Positions 11,135 through 22,011 are shown, counted from the first letter of the stretch. The stretch is DNA of 56,091 bases from Janibacter corallicola NBRC 107790 (GCF_001570965.1 NZ_BCSR01000015.1:1-56091), one strand, 5' to 3'. Translations and numbers: made by a program. The notes: generated from the sequence alone by a model not told the origin.

Positions 11135-12322
11135 TCACCGCTGCAGGGTATAGGCCGCGGGGGAGATCCCGGCGGGTGTCGTGACGACCCTCTCGTAGTG
11201 GCGGACCAGCTGCTCCGTCAGACTGCTCCACGACCGGTCCCGGATCGCCTCCCTGCCGGCGGCACCCATGGTGGCGCGAAGGGAGGGTGAGGCCACCAGC
11301 TCACGCACGTGCCGGTGCAGGTCGCCGGGGGCCTCCGGGTCGAAGAGGAAGCCGGTGCTCCCGTGCCCGACGAGGTCCACGGGACCGCCGACGGCCGGGG
11401 CCACGACCGGCAGGCCGGTCGCCGCCGCCTCCTGCAGGGTCTGACCGAAGGTCTCCCGCGTCCCGGTGTGCACGAAGACGTCCAGGGCCGCGAAGGCGCG
11501 GGCGAGGTCGGTGCCGGTGCGGGAGCCGAGGAAGACCGGGGGGCGGTTGGGGCGGCCGAGTCGCCGTGCGACGGCATCTGCCAGGCGGGCGCCGATCTCG
11601 TTGCGGGAGGGGCCCTCGCCGACGATGACCAGCCGCGTGCCCGGCAGGTGGGCCAGCTCCGCGAGGCGGTGCAGCTCCTTCTCCGGCGCCAGCCGGCCGA
11701 CGTACCCCAGGAGGACCTCGCCGCCGGGGGCGAGCTCCCTTCGCAGCGCCGCGGTGTCGGGGTCCTCCCGCCACGACGGGTGGAAGAGACGGGTGTCCAC
11801 GCCGCGGCCCCACAGGTCCGTCCGGGGGATCCGGTGCGCCCGCAGGTCGGCGAGGGTCGGCCGGCTCGGGGCGAGGGTGAGGTCCACCCGGGAGTGCAGC
11901 CGGCGGATCCACTCCCAGGTCACCGACGAGGCACCTCGACCGAGGACGCCCGACCCGTGCTGGCGGACGTAGGAGGGCATGTCGGTCTGGTAGATGGCCA
12001 CCGTCGGCAGGCCGAGCTCGTCGGCCCGGCTCGCTCCTCCGGAACCGACGAGGAAGGGGGAGGCCAGGTGCACGACGTCGGGGCGGAAGGAGCGCAGCGT
12101 GCGGCGCAGCTCACGGGTGGGCAGCCCGGCGCGGAAGCCGCGCACGGGAAAACCGGGAAGAGTCCGCACGGGGTGGCCGGCGAAGGTCGCGGGAGCCGGC
12201 CCGGGGGCGATGATGACCGCCTGGTGACCCTGCTCGCGGAGGCACTCGGCCACCCGGCAGACGCTCGTGGTCACGCCGTTGAGACTCGGGAGGAAGGACT
12301 CGGTCGCAATGGCAACTCGCAC
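11135..12322 (-). CDS. glycosyltransferase family 4, mannosyltransferase-like
   Basis: A 395-residue GT-B fold enzyme. The N-terminal domain begins [20 protein letters not shown], typical of the MgtA/PimB-like GDP-mannose-dependent branch. The C-terminal donor domain includes [35 protein letters not shown], the E-x7-E region [20 protein letters not shown] and [13 protein letters not shown]. It diverges from the GDP-mannose-producing gene at 12421, which supports GDP-mannose as donor (inference). GTG start at 12322. Acts on the cytosolic face of the membrane, adding to lipid-linked glycan. Confidence 0.88.
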   Translation of the reverse strand: MRVAIATESFLPSLNGVTTSVCRVAECLREQGHQAVIIAPGPAPATFAGHPVRTLPGFPVRGFRAGLPTRELRRTLRSFRPDVVHLASPFLVGSGGASRADELGLPTVAIYQTDMPSYVRQHGSGVLGRGASSVTWEWIRRLHSRVDLTLAPSRPTLADLRAHRIPRTDLWGRGVDTRLFHPSWREDPDTAALRRELAPGGEVLLGYVGRLAPEKELHRLAELAHLPGTRLVIVGEGPSRNEIGARLADAVARRLGRPNRPPVFLGSRTGTDLARAFAALDVFVHTGTRETFGQTLQEAAATGLPVVAPAVGGPVDLVGHGSTGFLFDPEAPGDLHRHVRELVASPSLRATMGAAGREAIRDRSWSSLTEQLVRHYERVVTTPAGISPAAYTLQR

Positions 12323-12407
12323 GCCGCCAGCGTGGCCGGGCCAGGATGCCGAGAGGTGACCGGAAGACGGGTGGCGGGTGAGCAGTGGGTGATCTCCGGA
12401 CCCGCGG

Positions 12408-12413
12408 TAGCGT
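12408..12413 (+). promoter_or_regulatory. leaderless -10 box of the guanylyltransferase gene
   Basis: TAGCGT, then 7 nt, then ATG 12421. No ribosome binding site lies between, so transcription probably starts at the ATG. Confidence 0.65.
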
Positions 12414-12420
12414 GCCCACC

Positions 12421-13512
12421 ATGTCCAGCCCGCCCCACACCGACCGATTCTGGGCCGTCGTCCCCGCAGGTGGCGCCGGGACCCGGCTGTGGCCGGTCTC
12501 GCGAGCGGGCTCCCCGAAGTTCCTCCACGACCTCACCGGCAGCGGCCGGTCGCTGCTCCAGGGCACGACCGACCGGCTCCGGGGCCTCGTCGGGGAGCGC
12601 CTCGTCGTCGTCACGGGTGCCGCCCACGTCGCCGCGGTGTCCGAGCAGCTCCCGGACGTGCCCGCCGACCTGCTGCTCGCTGAGCCCTCGCCGCGGGACT
12701 CGATGGCCGCGATCGGGCTGGCGGCCGCCGTCCTCGAGCGCCGTGACCCGGAGGCGGTGATCGGCTCCTTCGCCGCCGACCACGTCATCACCGACGAGGA
12801 GGCCTTCGCCGACGCGGTCCACGAGGCACTGGAGGTGGCCACCTCCAGCCAGCGGCTCGTGACGATCGGGATCCGCCCGACCTACCCGGCGACCGGCTTC
12901 GGCTACATCCAGCTCGGGCCCAGGCTTCCGGAGCACCGCAGCGCCACCCGGGTGAGGCAGTTCGTCGAGAAGCCCGACGCGGCCAAGGCGGCCTCCTACC
13001 TCGCCACCGGTGAGTTCCGGTGGAATGCGGGGATGTTCGTGGTGCGGGCACGGGTGCTGCTGGACCTGCTCCACCGCTGGCACCCGGAGCTGGCCGACGG
13101 GTTGCGTGCCATCGCGGGCGACCCCGACCGGCTGGAGTCGGTGTGGCCGACGCTGGAGAAGATCGCCATCGACCACGCGGTCGCCGAGCCGGCAGCCGAC
13201 GAGGGGCTCGTGGCCGTGGTCCCCGCGAGCTTCGACTGGGACGACGTCGGCGACTTCCGCTCGCTGTCGAACCTGCTGCCGAGCCGGGACGGGCGGATGA
13301 CCGTCGTCGGCAGCGACGAGAACGTCGTCGGTGTCGATGCCGGCGGCCTGGTGCTCTCCGCCTCCGGCAGGCTCGTCGCCGTCGTCGGACTCGAGGACGT
13401 CGTGGTCGTCGAGACCGACGACGCCCTGCTCGTGGCCAGCCGGGACCGGGCACAGGACGTCAAGCAGGTCGTCGAGGAGCTCAAGCGGTCCGGGCGCTCC
13501 GACCTGGTCTGA
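12421..13512 (+). CDS. manC: mannose-1-phosphate guanylyltransferase
   Basis: A 363-residue nucleotidyltransferase producing GDP-mannose from mannose-1-phosphate and GTP. It contains the N-terminal PAGGAGTRLWPVSRAGSPK, PRDSMAAIGLAAAVL, and later FVEKPDAAKAASYL, RWNAGMFVVRA and FDWDDVGDF. It is the short single-domain form without the phosphomannose isomerase cupin domain. The start at ATG 12421 is set by the TANNNT box 7 nt upstream. It feeds the adjacent GT4 mannosyltransferase and possibly other mannolipid pathways. Confidence 0.92.
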   Translation: MSSPPHTDRFWAVVPAGGAGTRLWPVSRAGSPKFLHDLTGSGRSLLQGTTDRLRGLVGERLVVVTGAAHVAAVSEQLPDVPADLLLAEPSPRDSMAAIGLAAAVLERRDPEAVIGSFAADHVITDEEAFADAVHEALEVATSSQRLVTIGIRPTYPATGFGYIQLGPRLPEHRSATRVRQFVEKPDAAKAASYLATGEFRWNAGMFVVRARVLLDLLHRWHPELADGLRAIAGDPDRLESVWPTLEKIAIDHAVAEPAADEGLVAVVPASFDWDDVGDFRSLSNLLPSRDGRMTVVGSDENVVGVDAGGLVLSASGRLVAVVGLEDVVVVETDDALLVASRDRAQDVKQVVEELKRSGRSDLV

Positions 13513-13545
13513 GCGCGGTCGCCCCACTCGCTGGCCGTCGCTGGA

Positions 13546-13551
13546 TAAGGT
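13546..13551 (+). promoter_or_regulatory. leaderless-type -10 box of the M20 gene
   Basis: TAAGGT, followed after 9 nt by ATG 13561. There is no Shine-Dalgarno sequence. The spacing is slightly longer than for the other leaderless starts. Confidence 0.45.
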
Positions 13552-13560
13552 GCACTCGAC

Positions 13561-14757
13561 ATGACTGCTCCACTCGCCCCGACGCTGATGCGCGTCATCG
13601 ACGGACTCCACGACGAGCTGATCGACTTCCGGCGGGACCTGCACAGCCACCCCGAGCTCTCCTACCGGGAGCACCGGACCACCGAGCGGCTGCGCGAGCG
13701 GCTCCGCTCCGCCGGCCTGCGGCCTCGCCCCGCCCTCGAGACCGGGCTGGTCCTCGAGCTCGGTGATCCCGCCCCGCGCCGCCGCGTCGCGCTGCGGGCC
13801 GACATCGACGCGCTTCCGGTGCGGGAGCGCACCGGTCTGGACTGGAGCTCCACGACCGAGGGGGTGTGCCACGCCTGCGGTCACGACGTCCACACGACGG
13901 CGCTCCTCGGAGCGGCCCTGGCGCTCGGTGAGATCGAGGAGGAGCTGGCCCGCCGACACCTCGGCGTCCGGCTGATCTTCCAGCCCGCCGAGGAGGTCAT
14001 GCCCGGCGGCGCCTCCCGGCTCGTCACGGACGGGATCATGAAGGGGGTCGACGCTGCCTACGCCCTCCACTGCGATCCTTCGCTCGACGTCGGCGAGATC
14101 GGTCTGCGCACCGGGCCCCTCACCGCGGCCGCGGACCAGGTGACGGTCTCCCTCCGGGGCCGGGGGGGCCACACCTCCCGGCCCTTCCTCACCGAGGACC
14201 TCACCTACGCCCTGGCCAAGGTCGTCACGGACGTCCCCGCGGTCCTGGGGCGCCGGGTCGACCCGCGGGCCGGCCTCGTGCTCGTGTGGGGGCGGATCGA
14301 GGCCGGCGATGCGATCAACGTCATCCCCTCCGCAGGGCTGGCCGAGGGCACGCTGCGGATGCTCGACGTCGCCCTGTGGGAGCGGATCGGTCCGCTGCTG
14401 CGCGAGGTCGTCGGCGAGGTCGTCGCGCCCTACGGGGCGGAGGCCACCGTCGAGCACACCCGGGGGGTGCCCCCGGTGGTCAACGACGAGGCCGCCGTCG
14501 CCGCCCTGGAGCGCGCGACGATGACGGCCGGCCTGCGACCCGTGCCGGCGCCCCACAGCCTCGGCGGGGAGGACTTCGCCTGGATGCTGCACGAGGCCGA
14601 GGGAGCCCTGGCGCGACTCGGCACGCGCACCCCGGGCGGGCGCACCCTCGACCTGCACCAGGGTGACCTCGTCGTGGACGAGCGGGCGGTGCGCAGTGGC
14701 GCCGCCGTGCTGGCCCTCGTCGCCGCGGGGGAGTGGACCAGGGTGGATCCGGACTGA
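13561..14757 (+). CDS. M20-family amidohydrolase
   Basis: A 398-residue zinc-dependent amidohydrolase of the IAA-amino acid hydrolase/hippurate hydrolase subgroup. Metal ligands appear in FRRDLHSHPELSYREH, GVCHACGHDVHTTALLGAA, FQPAEEVMPGGA and ALHCDP, with the final His region in HSLGGEDFAWML. The dimerisation domain follows TVSLRGRGGHTSRP. It lies directly upstream of the nucleoside ABC transporter genes. I recall this adjacency from other actinobacteria, and it suggests a role in processing an imported compound. The substrate is unknown. Confidence 0.88.
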   Translation: MTAPLAPTLMRVIDGLHDELIDFRRDLHSHPELSYREHRTTERLRERLRSAGLRPRPALETGLVLELGDPAPRRRVALRADIDALPVRERTGLDWSSTTEGVCHACGHDVHTTALLGAALALGEIEEELARRHLGVRLIFQPAEEVMPGGASRLVTDGIMKGVDAAYALHCDPSLDVGEIGLRTGPLTAAADQVTVSLRGRGGHTSRPFLTEDLTYALAKVVTDVPAVLGRRVDPRAGLVLVWGRIEAGDAINVIPSAGLAEGTLRMLDVALWERIGPLLREVVGEVVAPYGAEATVEHTRGVPPVVNDEAAVAALERATMTAGLRPVPAPHSLGGEDFAWMLHEAEGALARLGTRTPGGRTLDLHQGDLVVDERAVRSGAAVLALVAAGEWTRVDPD

Positions 14758-14782
14758 GCGGGCCTCCTCCGGTGTCCCGCGG

Positions 14783-14798
14783 CGAGGGTTATCCCTCG
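14783..14798 (+). terminator. short hairpin after the M20 gene
   Basis: A 6-bp stem (CGAGGG 14783-14788 with CCCTCG 14793-14798) around loop TTAT, 26 nt after the M20 stop. It may end the M20 transcript. It is weak. Confidence 0.35.
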
Positions 14799-14873
14799 TG
14801 GGGTGTCGCCGGGAGACGGGAGGGTCACATCCGCATCGCGGTCTCATAACGGTTGATCCCATCCGTCCCGCAA

Positions 14874-14905
14874 CGTGGGTGCCGGGCACCCGCCCCACGT
14901 AGCAT
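14874..14905 (+). promoter_or_regulatory. promoter region of the nucleoside uptake operon
   Basis: A dyad GGGTGC-CGG-GCACCC (14877-14891) precedes TAGCAT (14900-14905), a good TANNNT -10 candidate. The gene begins at TTG 14968, so the leader is about 55 nt. The dyad would cover the -35/spacer region and could be an operator. A matching -35 hexamer is not obvious. Confidence 0.4.
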
Positions 14906-14967
14906 CCCGGGTTGGCTCGGCTTCGGCCTGCCCTCCCCCTGAAACCCCTGTCCCGAAGGAGAGCGCT

Positions 14968-16005
14968 TTGCGTCACATCGCCAAGGCCGCATCGATCATG
15001 TCCGTGGCTGCGCTGGCCCTGAGCGGCTGCGGCGGCAGCGACAGCGGCGGCGGCGACGGCGGCTCCAGCAGCAGCGGGAGCGACGTCAAGGCCTGCCTCG
15101 CCTTCGACGTGGGCGGCCGGGGTGACCAGTCCTTCAACGACTCGGCGGCGAAGGGCCTGGACCGCGCCAAGGAGGAGCTCGGCGTGCAGACCGAGGAGGT
15201 CGAGGCCTCGCAGAACGAGAACGACTCCGCCCGCGTGGACCGCCTCAACCAGCTCATCGACGCCGGCTGCACCAACATCATCGGTGTCGGCTACCTGTAC
15301 GCGCCCGCGATCGGCCAGGTGGCCAAGGCCAACCCCGACCTCGGTTTCGCGATCGTCGACGACGCCTCGGCGGCGTCCAAGGGTGACAACGTGGCCCAGC
15401 TGACCTTCCGCGAGCAGGAGGGCTCCTTCCTCGTCGGAGCGGCCGCCGCGCTGAAGACCAAGAGCGACAAGATCGGCTTCATCGGTGGCACCGACGTGCC
15501 GCTGATCAACAAGTTCGAGGCGGGCTACGTCGCGGGTGCCAAGGAGGTCAACCCCGACATCGACGTCCAGGTCAAGTACCTGGCCCCGGACGACTCGGGC
15601 TTCAACGACCCGGCGAAGGCCAAGACCGCCGCCGACGGCATGTACGACAAGGGTGTCGACGTCATCTACCACTCGGCGGGCGGGTCCGGCGCCGGCGTGT
15701 TCGAGGCGGCCGCGCAGGCGAAGAAGATGGCCATCGGTGTCGACTCCGACCAGGCCAAGACCGCGAACGAGAAGGTCCGCGACACGATCATCACCTCGAT
15801 GATCAAGAACGTCGACGTCGCGGTCTACGAGTACATCCAGGCCGCGACCGAGGGCAAGAACCAGAGCGGCAACATCTCCTTCGGTCTCAAGGAGGGTGGC
15901 GTCACCTACTCCACCACCGGCGGCAAGATCGACGACATCACCGACAAGCTCGACAAGTACAAGAAGCAGATCGTCGACGGGAAGATCACCGTCCCGTCGA
16001 AGTGA
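14968..16005 (+). CDS. BMP-family nucleoside-binding lipoprotein
   Basis: A 345-residue substrate-binding lipoprotein (PnrA/BmpA family). A lipobox LSGC puts the lipidated Cys at ~21. A Gly/Ser linker leads to the binding domain with CLAFDVGGRGDQSFNDSA, VDRLNQLIDAGCTNIIGVGY, REQEGSFLVGAAAAL and YHSAGGSGAGVFEAA. The start is TTG 14968 with GAAGGAG seven nt upstream. A longer frame from 14875 lacks a ribosome binding site. It is the first gene of a run with an ABC ATPase and two permeases, so it captures nucleosides outside the membrane for import. Confidence 0.93.
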   Translation: MRHIAKAASIMSVAALALSGCGGSDSGGGDGGSSSSGSDVKACLAFDVGGRGDQSFNDSAAKGLDRAKEELGVQTEEVEASQNENDSARVDRLNQLIDAGCTNIIGVGYLYAPAIGQVAKANPDLGFAIVDDASAASKGDNVAQLTFREQEGSFLVGAAAALKTKSDKIGFIGGTDVPLINKFEAGYVAGAKEVNPDIDVQVKYLAPDDSGFNDPAKAKTAADGMYDKGVDVIYHSAGGSGAGVFEAAAQAKKMAIGVDSDQAKTANEKVRDTIITSMIKNVDVAVYEYIQAATEGKNQSGNISFGLKEGGVTYSTTGGKIDDITDKLDKYKKQIVDGKITVPSK

Positions 16006-16048
16006 GCTCGCAGGTCCCCGTGACCCACCCGGTACCCAGGGAGCTGCC

Positions 16049-17575
16049 ATGACCACGGACGATCCCCCCTTCGCCGTCGAGGTGGAGGGCGTCACCAAGC
16101 GCTTCCCCGGCGTCGTCGCCAACGACGAGGTCACCTTCGCGGTCCGCCGCGGCACGGTGCACGCCGTCGTCGGTGAGAACGGCGCCGGCAAGTCGACGCT
16201 GATGAAGATGCTCTACGGCGTGCAGCGCCCGGACGAGGGCACGATCCGCATCGGTGGCGAGGAGGTCGCCCTCCACACGCCGGCGGATGCGATCAAGCAC
16301 GGCGTCGGCATGGTCTTCCAGCACTTCATGCTCGCGGACAACCTCACCGTCCTGGAGAACGTCGTGCTCGGGGCGGAGAAGCTGCACGGCATCGGGGCCC
16401 GCGCCCGGGCCGAGATCCGCCGCATCTCCGAGGAGTACGGGCTCGACGTCGACCCGGAGGCGCTCGTCGCCGACCTGGGCGTCGGCGCGCGCCAGCGCAT
16501 CGAGATCCTCAAGGTGCTCTACCGCGGTGCCCGCACGATCATCCTCGACGAGCCGACGGCGGTGCTCGTGCCGCAGGAGGTCGACGAGCTCTTCGGGAAC
16601 CTGCGGGAGCTGAAGCGTGAGGGCATCACGCTGCTCTTCATCTCCCACAAGCTCGACGAGGTCCTTGCCGTCGCGGACTCGGTCACCGTGGTCCGGAGGG
16701 GGACCACGGTCGCGACCGTCGACCCGCGGGAGGTCACCGCCCACGAGCTCGCCGAGCTCATGGTCGGCTCCGAGCTGCCCACCCCGGAGACCGAGGAGTC
16801 GACGGTCACCGACCACGTGGTCCTCGACATCGACGGGCTCACCCTCGCCTCCGGCAGCGGGGCGCGCAACGTCCTCGAGGGGATCACGCTGTCGATCCAC
16901 GCCGGCGAGGTCGTCGGCATCGCCGGTGTCGAGGGCAACGGCCAGGCCGAGCTGGTCGAGGTGCTCGTCGGCATGCGCGCGGCCACGTCGGGCCGGGTGC
17001 TCCTCGAGAGCGAGGACACCGCACGCTGGGACGTGCGCCGCATCCGCGAGGCGGGCGTGGGCTACATCCCCGAGGACCGCCACCGCCAGGGTCTGCTGCT
17101 GGACGCCCCGCTGTGGGAGAACCGGATGCTCGGGCACCAGACCCAGGCGCCGGCCTCCCGGAGCGGGCTGCTCACCGTCCGGGCCGCGAAGTCCGACACC
17201 GAGAGGATCGTGCAGGAGTACGACGTGCGCACCCCCGGCATCAACGTCACCGCCGGGTCGCTCTCGGGAGGCAACCAGCAGAAGCTCGTCGTCGGCCGCG
17301 AGATGAGCCACGCGCCCAAGGTGCTCATCGCGAGCCACCCCACGCGCGGCGTCGACGTCGGTGCCCAGGCCGCGATCTGGGACCTCGTGCGCCGGGCACG
17401 CCGCGAGGGGCTCGCGGTGCTGCTCATCAGCGCCGACCTGGAGGAGCTCATCGGCCTCTCCGACACCATCCAGGTGATCCTGCGTGGCCGGCTGGTCGGC
17501 GAGTTCGACCCCGAGTCGGTCTCCAGCCAGGAGCTCGGCAGTGCGATGACCGGCGCCGGGAAGGACGCGTCATGA
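16049..17575 (+). CDS. nucleoside ABC transporter, dual ATPase subunit
   Basis: A 508-residue protein with two ABC domains, of the NupA/YufO (RbsA-like) type. Domain 1 has Walker A GENGAGKST and Walker B IILDEPTAVL, with a divergent signature DLGVGARQRIEIL. Domain 2 has no normal Walker A (GVEGNGQAEL) and carries LSGGNQQKLVVGREM and ASHPTRGVDVGA. Such asymmetry is normal in this family. The ATG at 16049 follows CAGGGAG. Its stop overlaps the next start (ATGA at 17572-17575). Confidence 0.93.
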   Translation: MTTDDPPFAVEVEGVTKRFPGVVANDEVTFAVRRGTVHAVVGENGAGKSTLMKMLYGVQRPDEGTIRIGGEEVALHTPADAIKHGVGMVFQHFMLADNLTVLENVVLGAEKLHGIGARARAEIRRISEEYGLDVDPEALVADLGVGARQRIEILKVLYRGARTIILDEPTAVLVPQEVDELFGNLRELKREGITLLFISHKLDEVLAVADSVTVVRRGTTVATVDPREVTAHELAELMVGSELPTPETEESTVTDHVVLDIDGLTLASGSGARNVLEGITLSIHAGEVVGIAGVEGNGQAELVEVLVGMRAATSGRVLLESEDTARWDVRRIREAGVGYIPEDRHRQGLLLDAPLWENRMLGHQTQAPASRSGLLTVRAAKSDTERIVQEYDVRTPGINVTAGSLSGGNQQKLVVGREMSHAPKVLIASHPTRGVDVGAQAAIWDLVRRARREGLAVLLISADLEELIGLSDTIQVILRGRLVGEFDPESVSSQELGSAMTGAGKDAS

Positions 17576-18675
17576 CCCGGGGCGCGCGCCGCCTGGGACT
17601 GGTCCTCGCGGCCCCGCTGCTCGCGGTCCTCGTCGCCTTCGTCGTCACCTCCCTCGTCCTGCTCGCCGTGGGGGATCCGGTCGGTCAGGTCTGGTCGACC
17701 CTGCTCTCCGAGCCGAGCCCGCGCACGATCGTCAACATCCTCAACAGCAGCGTCACGTACTACGTCTCCGCGGTGGCCGTGGCCATCGGCTTCAAGATGA
17801 AGCTGTTCAACATCGGCGTCGACGGCCAGTACCGGATCGCCACCTTCGCTGCCGCGCTCTTCGCCGGGCAGGCCTGGCTCCCCGGGATGCTCAACGTCGT
17901 CGTCGCGATGCTCGTCGCGATGTTCGTCGGTGGCTTCTGGGCCGGGATCGCCGGCTACCTCAAGGTGACCCGAGGCGTCTCCGAGGTCATCTCGACGATC
18001 ATGCTCAACGCGATCTCGCTCGGCCTCGTCGGCTGGGCGCTGCGGTCCTGGGGCGAGCGTCCGGAGGGCAGCAACACGCGCCAGACCACCGACATCCCGC
18101 TGTCCAACCAGCTCGAGGGGCTGCCGCTCGTCCCGGACGCCACCAACCGTGTGTACACCCTCGTGGTCCTCGCGGTCCTGCTCGGGGTGGCCTACTGGTT
18201 CGTCCTGAGCCGGACCCGGTTCGGCTTCGACGTGCGTGCCACCGGCGAGTCCGAGTCCGCGGCCGTCGCCAGCGGGGTGAAGGTGGGGCGCATGGTCGCC
18301 CTCGCGATGGTCGCCTCGGGTGCGGTCGCGGGTCTCATCGGCATGCCGGCCTTCTTCGGCGCCGACCACAACTACGGGCTGAACATCCAGTCCGGCGTCG
18401 GATTCGTCGGCATCGGCGTCGCGCTGCTCGGCCGCAACCACCCGGTCGGCATCGCCTTCGCCGCGCTGCTGTGGTCCTGGCTGGAGAAGTCCAGCGATGC
18501 GCTGCAGCTGCAGGCCGACGTCTCGCCGGCCCTCGTCTACATCATCCAGGGAGTCATCCTGCTGGCCGTCGTCATCGCCTACGAGGTCGTGGCCCGCACG
18601 GAGCGGCAGCTGGAGCAGCGGCAGGTCGCCCGCCAGCTGGACGTCGGCTCCGCCCGGGAAGGAGCCCGGGCATGA
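17572..18675 (+). CDS. nucleoside ABC transporter permease 1
   Basis: A 367-residue integral membrane permease of the BPD_transp_2 (RbsC-like) family with about eight to ten helices. Recognisable stretches include FKMKLFNIGVDGQYRIA, GVSEVISTIMLNAI and the region FDVRATGESESAAVASGVKVG, which contacts the ATPase. It starts at ATG 17572 within the ATPase stop and ends with ATGA overlap into permease 2. The strict coupling implies stoichiometric production of the transporter. Confidence 0.92.
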   Translation: MTRGARRLGLVLAAPLLAVLVAFVVTSLVLLAVGDPVGQVWSTLLSEPSPRTIVNILNSSVTYYVSAVAVAIGFKMKLFNIGVDGQYRIATFAAALFAGQAWLPGMLNVVVAMLVAMFVGGFWAGIAGYLKVTRGVSEVISTIMLNAISLGLVGWALRSWGERPEGSNTRQTTDIPLSNQLEGLPLVPDATNRVYTLVVLAVLLGVAYWFVLSRTRFGFDVRATGESESAAVASGVKVGRMVALAMVASGAVAGLIGMPAFFGADHNYGLNIQSGVGFVGIGVALLGRNHPVGIAFAALLWSWLEKSSDALQLQADVSPALVYIIQGVILLAVVIAYEVVARTERQLEQRQVARQLDVGSAREGARA

Positions 18676-19940
18676 GCTCGGCACTGAGCGTCGGGACGGT
18701 CACCGAGACCGAGTCCGAGGCGCCGCGGCGCCGCCTGCCCTTCTGGTCCTGGCCGATCGGTCTCGCCGCGGTCATCGTCCTGCTCTCGGTCGTGCGTCTG
18801 GTCACCGGGCGCGGGGACGTCTCCGCCTCCGGGACGCTGAGCGCCGCGCTGGCCTGGGCGATGCCGTTGGCCCTGGCGGGTCTGGGCGGCCTGTGGTCCG
18901 AACGGGCCGGCGTGATCAACATCGGCCTCGAGGGGATGATGATCCTCGGGACCTGGGGCGCGGCCTTCGGCGGCCTGCACGGCGGGCCCTGGACGGGGGT
19001 CCTCGGCGCGATCGTCTGCGGGGCGATCGGCGGGCTCGTCCACGCGCTGGCCACGGTCACCTTCGGCGTGGACCACATCGTCTCCGGCGTCGCCCTGAAC
19101 ATCGTCGCGCTCGGCGCCGCCAGCTACCTGGCCTCCCGTTTCTTCGGTGAGCTCGAAGGGGGCAGCGACGTGCAGTCCCCGCCGCTCCCGTCGTTGCCGA
19201 AGGTCGGCATCCCGGGGATCTCCGAACCGCTGGGGGCGGTGGAGGAGAAGGGCTGGTTCTTCGTCTCCGAGCTGGCCGCGATCATCCGGGCCGTCACGAC
19301 GAACCTCTCGCTGCTGACGATCATCGCCCTGCTGCTCTTCGTGGGGACATACTGGGTGCTGTGGCACACCCCCTTCGGCCTGCGCATCCGCAGCTGCGGG
19401 GAGTCGCCGGCGGCCGCGGAGTCCCTCGGCGTGAACGTCTACCTCTACAAGTACATCGCCGTCACCGCCTCCGGCGGTCTCGCCGGGCTGGGCGGCGGCT
19501 TCCTCTCGATGGTGGCCTCCAACGCCTACCGCGAGGGTCAGACCGGCGGCCGAGGCTACATCGGTCTCGCGGCGATGATCTTCGGCAACTGGCGGCCCGG
19601 CGGCGTGCTCATGGGATCCGGCCTCTTCGGGTACATGGACGCCCTGCAGCTGCGCGGTGGCGGCGCCGCCATCCACGCCCTGCTGCTGCTCGTCGCGATC
19701 CTGCTGCTGGCCCTCGGTCTCTGGCAGCTGTTGCGCACGGGGCGCACGGTCCAGGGCGCCATCGCGCTCGCGTGCGGCATCCTCGTCGCGGTCTTCTGGA
19801 TGCTCACCGAGACCATCCCCGGCGACGTGACCGCCTTCGCCCCGCACCTGACCACCCTCCTGGTCCTCGCGCTGGCCAGTCAGCGGCTGCGGATGCCGGC
19901 AGCCAACGGGAAGGTCTACCGTCGAGGAGATGGACACTGA
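18672..19940 (+). CDS. nucleoside ABC transporter permease 2
   Basis: A 422-residue permease of the same superfamily as the preceding gene. A hydrophilic N-terminus (~1-25) precedes the helices. Typical motifs are SERAGVINIGLEGMMILG, GVDHIVSGVALNIVALG and GLRIRSCGESPAAAESLGVN. The C-terminal ~90 residues carry extra hydrophobic segments. It overlaps permease 1 by ATGA and overlaps cdd by 11 nt. It forms the heteromeric channel with permease 1. Confidence 0.92.
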   Translation: MSSALSVGTVTETESEAPRRRLPFWSWPIGLAAVIVLLSVVRLVTGRGDVSASGTLSAALAWAMPLALAGLGGLWSERAGVINIGLEGMMILGTWGAAFGGLHGGPWTGVLGAIVCGAIGGLVHALATVTFGVDHIVSGVALNIVALGAASYLASRFFGELEGGSDVQSPPLPSLPKVGIPGISEPLGAVEEKGWFFVSELAAIIRAVTTNLSLLTIIALLLFVGTYWVLWHTPFGLRIRSCGESPAAAESLGVNVYLYKYIAVTASGGLAGLGGGFLSMVASNAYREGQTGGRGYIGLAAMIFGNWRPGGVLMGSGLFGYMDALQLRGGGAAIHALLLLVAILLLALGLWQLLRTGRTVQGAIALACGILVAVFWMLTETIPGDVTAFAPHLTTLLVLALASQRLRMPAANGKVYRRGDGH

Positions 19941-20351
19941 TCTGACCCCGACCCTCGACGCTCCGGCGTGGGAGCGCCTGCACGCCGCCGCCGTCGAGGC
20001 CATGGGGCACGCCTACACGCCCTACTCCCGCTACCCGGTCGGGGTCGCCGGCTACGCCGACGACGGCCGGGTCGTGAGCGGCTGCAATGTCGAGAACGCC
20101 TCGTACGGCGTGGGTCTGTGCGCCGAGTGCGGCATGGTGAGCGATCTGGCCCGCACCGGGGGCGGCCGCCTCGTCGCGGTCTGGTGCGTGGACTCCGCAG
20201 GTGAGACGCTCATGCCGTGCGGCCGGTGCCGACAGCTCCTCTGGGAGCACGGCGGAGCCGGCTGCCGCATCCGGACCCCGGAGGGGGAGCGGTCCCTCGC
20301 CGATATCCTGCCGATGGCCTTCGGGGCCGAGGACCTGGCGAAGGGAGCGCA

Positions 20352-20355
<4 letters not shown>
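19930..20355 (+). CDS. cdd: cytidine deaminase
   Basis: A 141-residue zinc enzyme converting cytidine and deoxycytidine to uridine forms. The catalytic site is CNVENASYGVGLCAECGMV (with Glu of CAEC) plus PCGRCRQLL, giving the three zinc cysteines. The N-terminal YTPYSRYPVGVA is also typical. The start ATG 19930 has GAGGAG upstream, inside the end of permease 2. It is followed by deoA with a GTGA overlap. Its place in the operon links uptake to pyrimidine salvage. Confidence 0.95.
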
Positions 20356-21653
<1,298 letters not shown>

Positions 21654-21654
21654 G

Positions 21655-22011
21655 ATGCCGGAGGTCAACACCGCACCGTCGATCATCGACGTCCCCGGCG
21701 GCAAGGTGATCGCCGAGCACGTCGGCCGGGTCGCCACGGGCAGCCGGGCGATGTCGGTCGCGCACATGACGGCGCCGCCGGACTGGAGCGAGCCCGCGCA
21801 GACCCCGGACTTCGAGGAGGTGACGCTCGTCGTCGCGGGCACCGTCGTCGTCGAGCACGACGGGGGCAGGACCGAGGTCGGCGCCGGGCAGAGCATCGTG
21901 ACCCGGGCCGGTGAGCGGGTGCGCTACTCGACGGGACCCGACGGTGCCGAGTACGTCGCCGTCTGCACGCCCGCCTTCTCCCCGGAGACCGTGCACCGGG
22001 AGGAGGCATGA
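21655..22011 (+). CDS. cupin-domain protein in the nucleoside operon
   Basis: A 118-residue protein with a small beta-barrel cupin pattern: [19 protein letters not shown] in the first half and [16 protein letters not shown] in the second. The classical metal-binding histidines of cupin motif 1 are not obvious. It starts 1 nt after deoA and overlaps add (ATGA at 22008). No function is known. It may bind a sugar or base, or act as an accessory to one of the neighbours. It is tightly cotranscribed with nucleoside salvage genes. Confidence 0.75.
   Translation: MPEVNTAPSIIDVPGGKVIAEHVGRVATGSRAMSVAHMTAPPDWSEPAQTPDFEEVTLVVAGTVVVEHDGGRTEVGAGQSIVTRAGERVRYSTGPDGAEYVAVCTPAFSPETVHREEA

Noticed and set aside
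12271-16191. A 1306-codon open frame on the - strand, and similar long frames at 1312-3720 (+) and 3751-6696 (+)
   Set aside because: They lie opposite well-recognised genes (guanylyltransferase, M20, BMP lipoprotein, mdh, sigK, icd). Their Arg/Gly/Asp/Val-rich content is that of antisense frames in GC-rich DNA.
16049-17575. Degenerate second Walker A of the dual ATPase as a sign of a broken gene
   Set aside because: One degenerate site is normal in NupA/RbsA-type dual ATPases.
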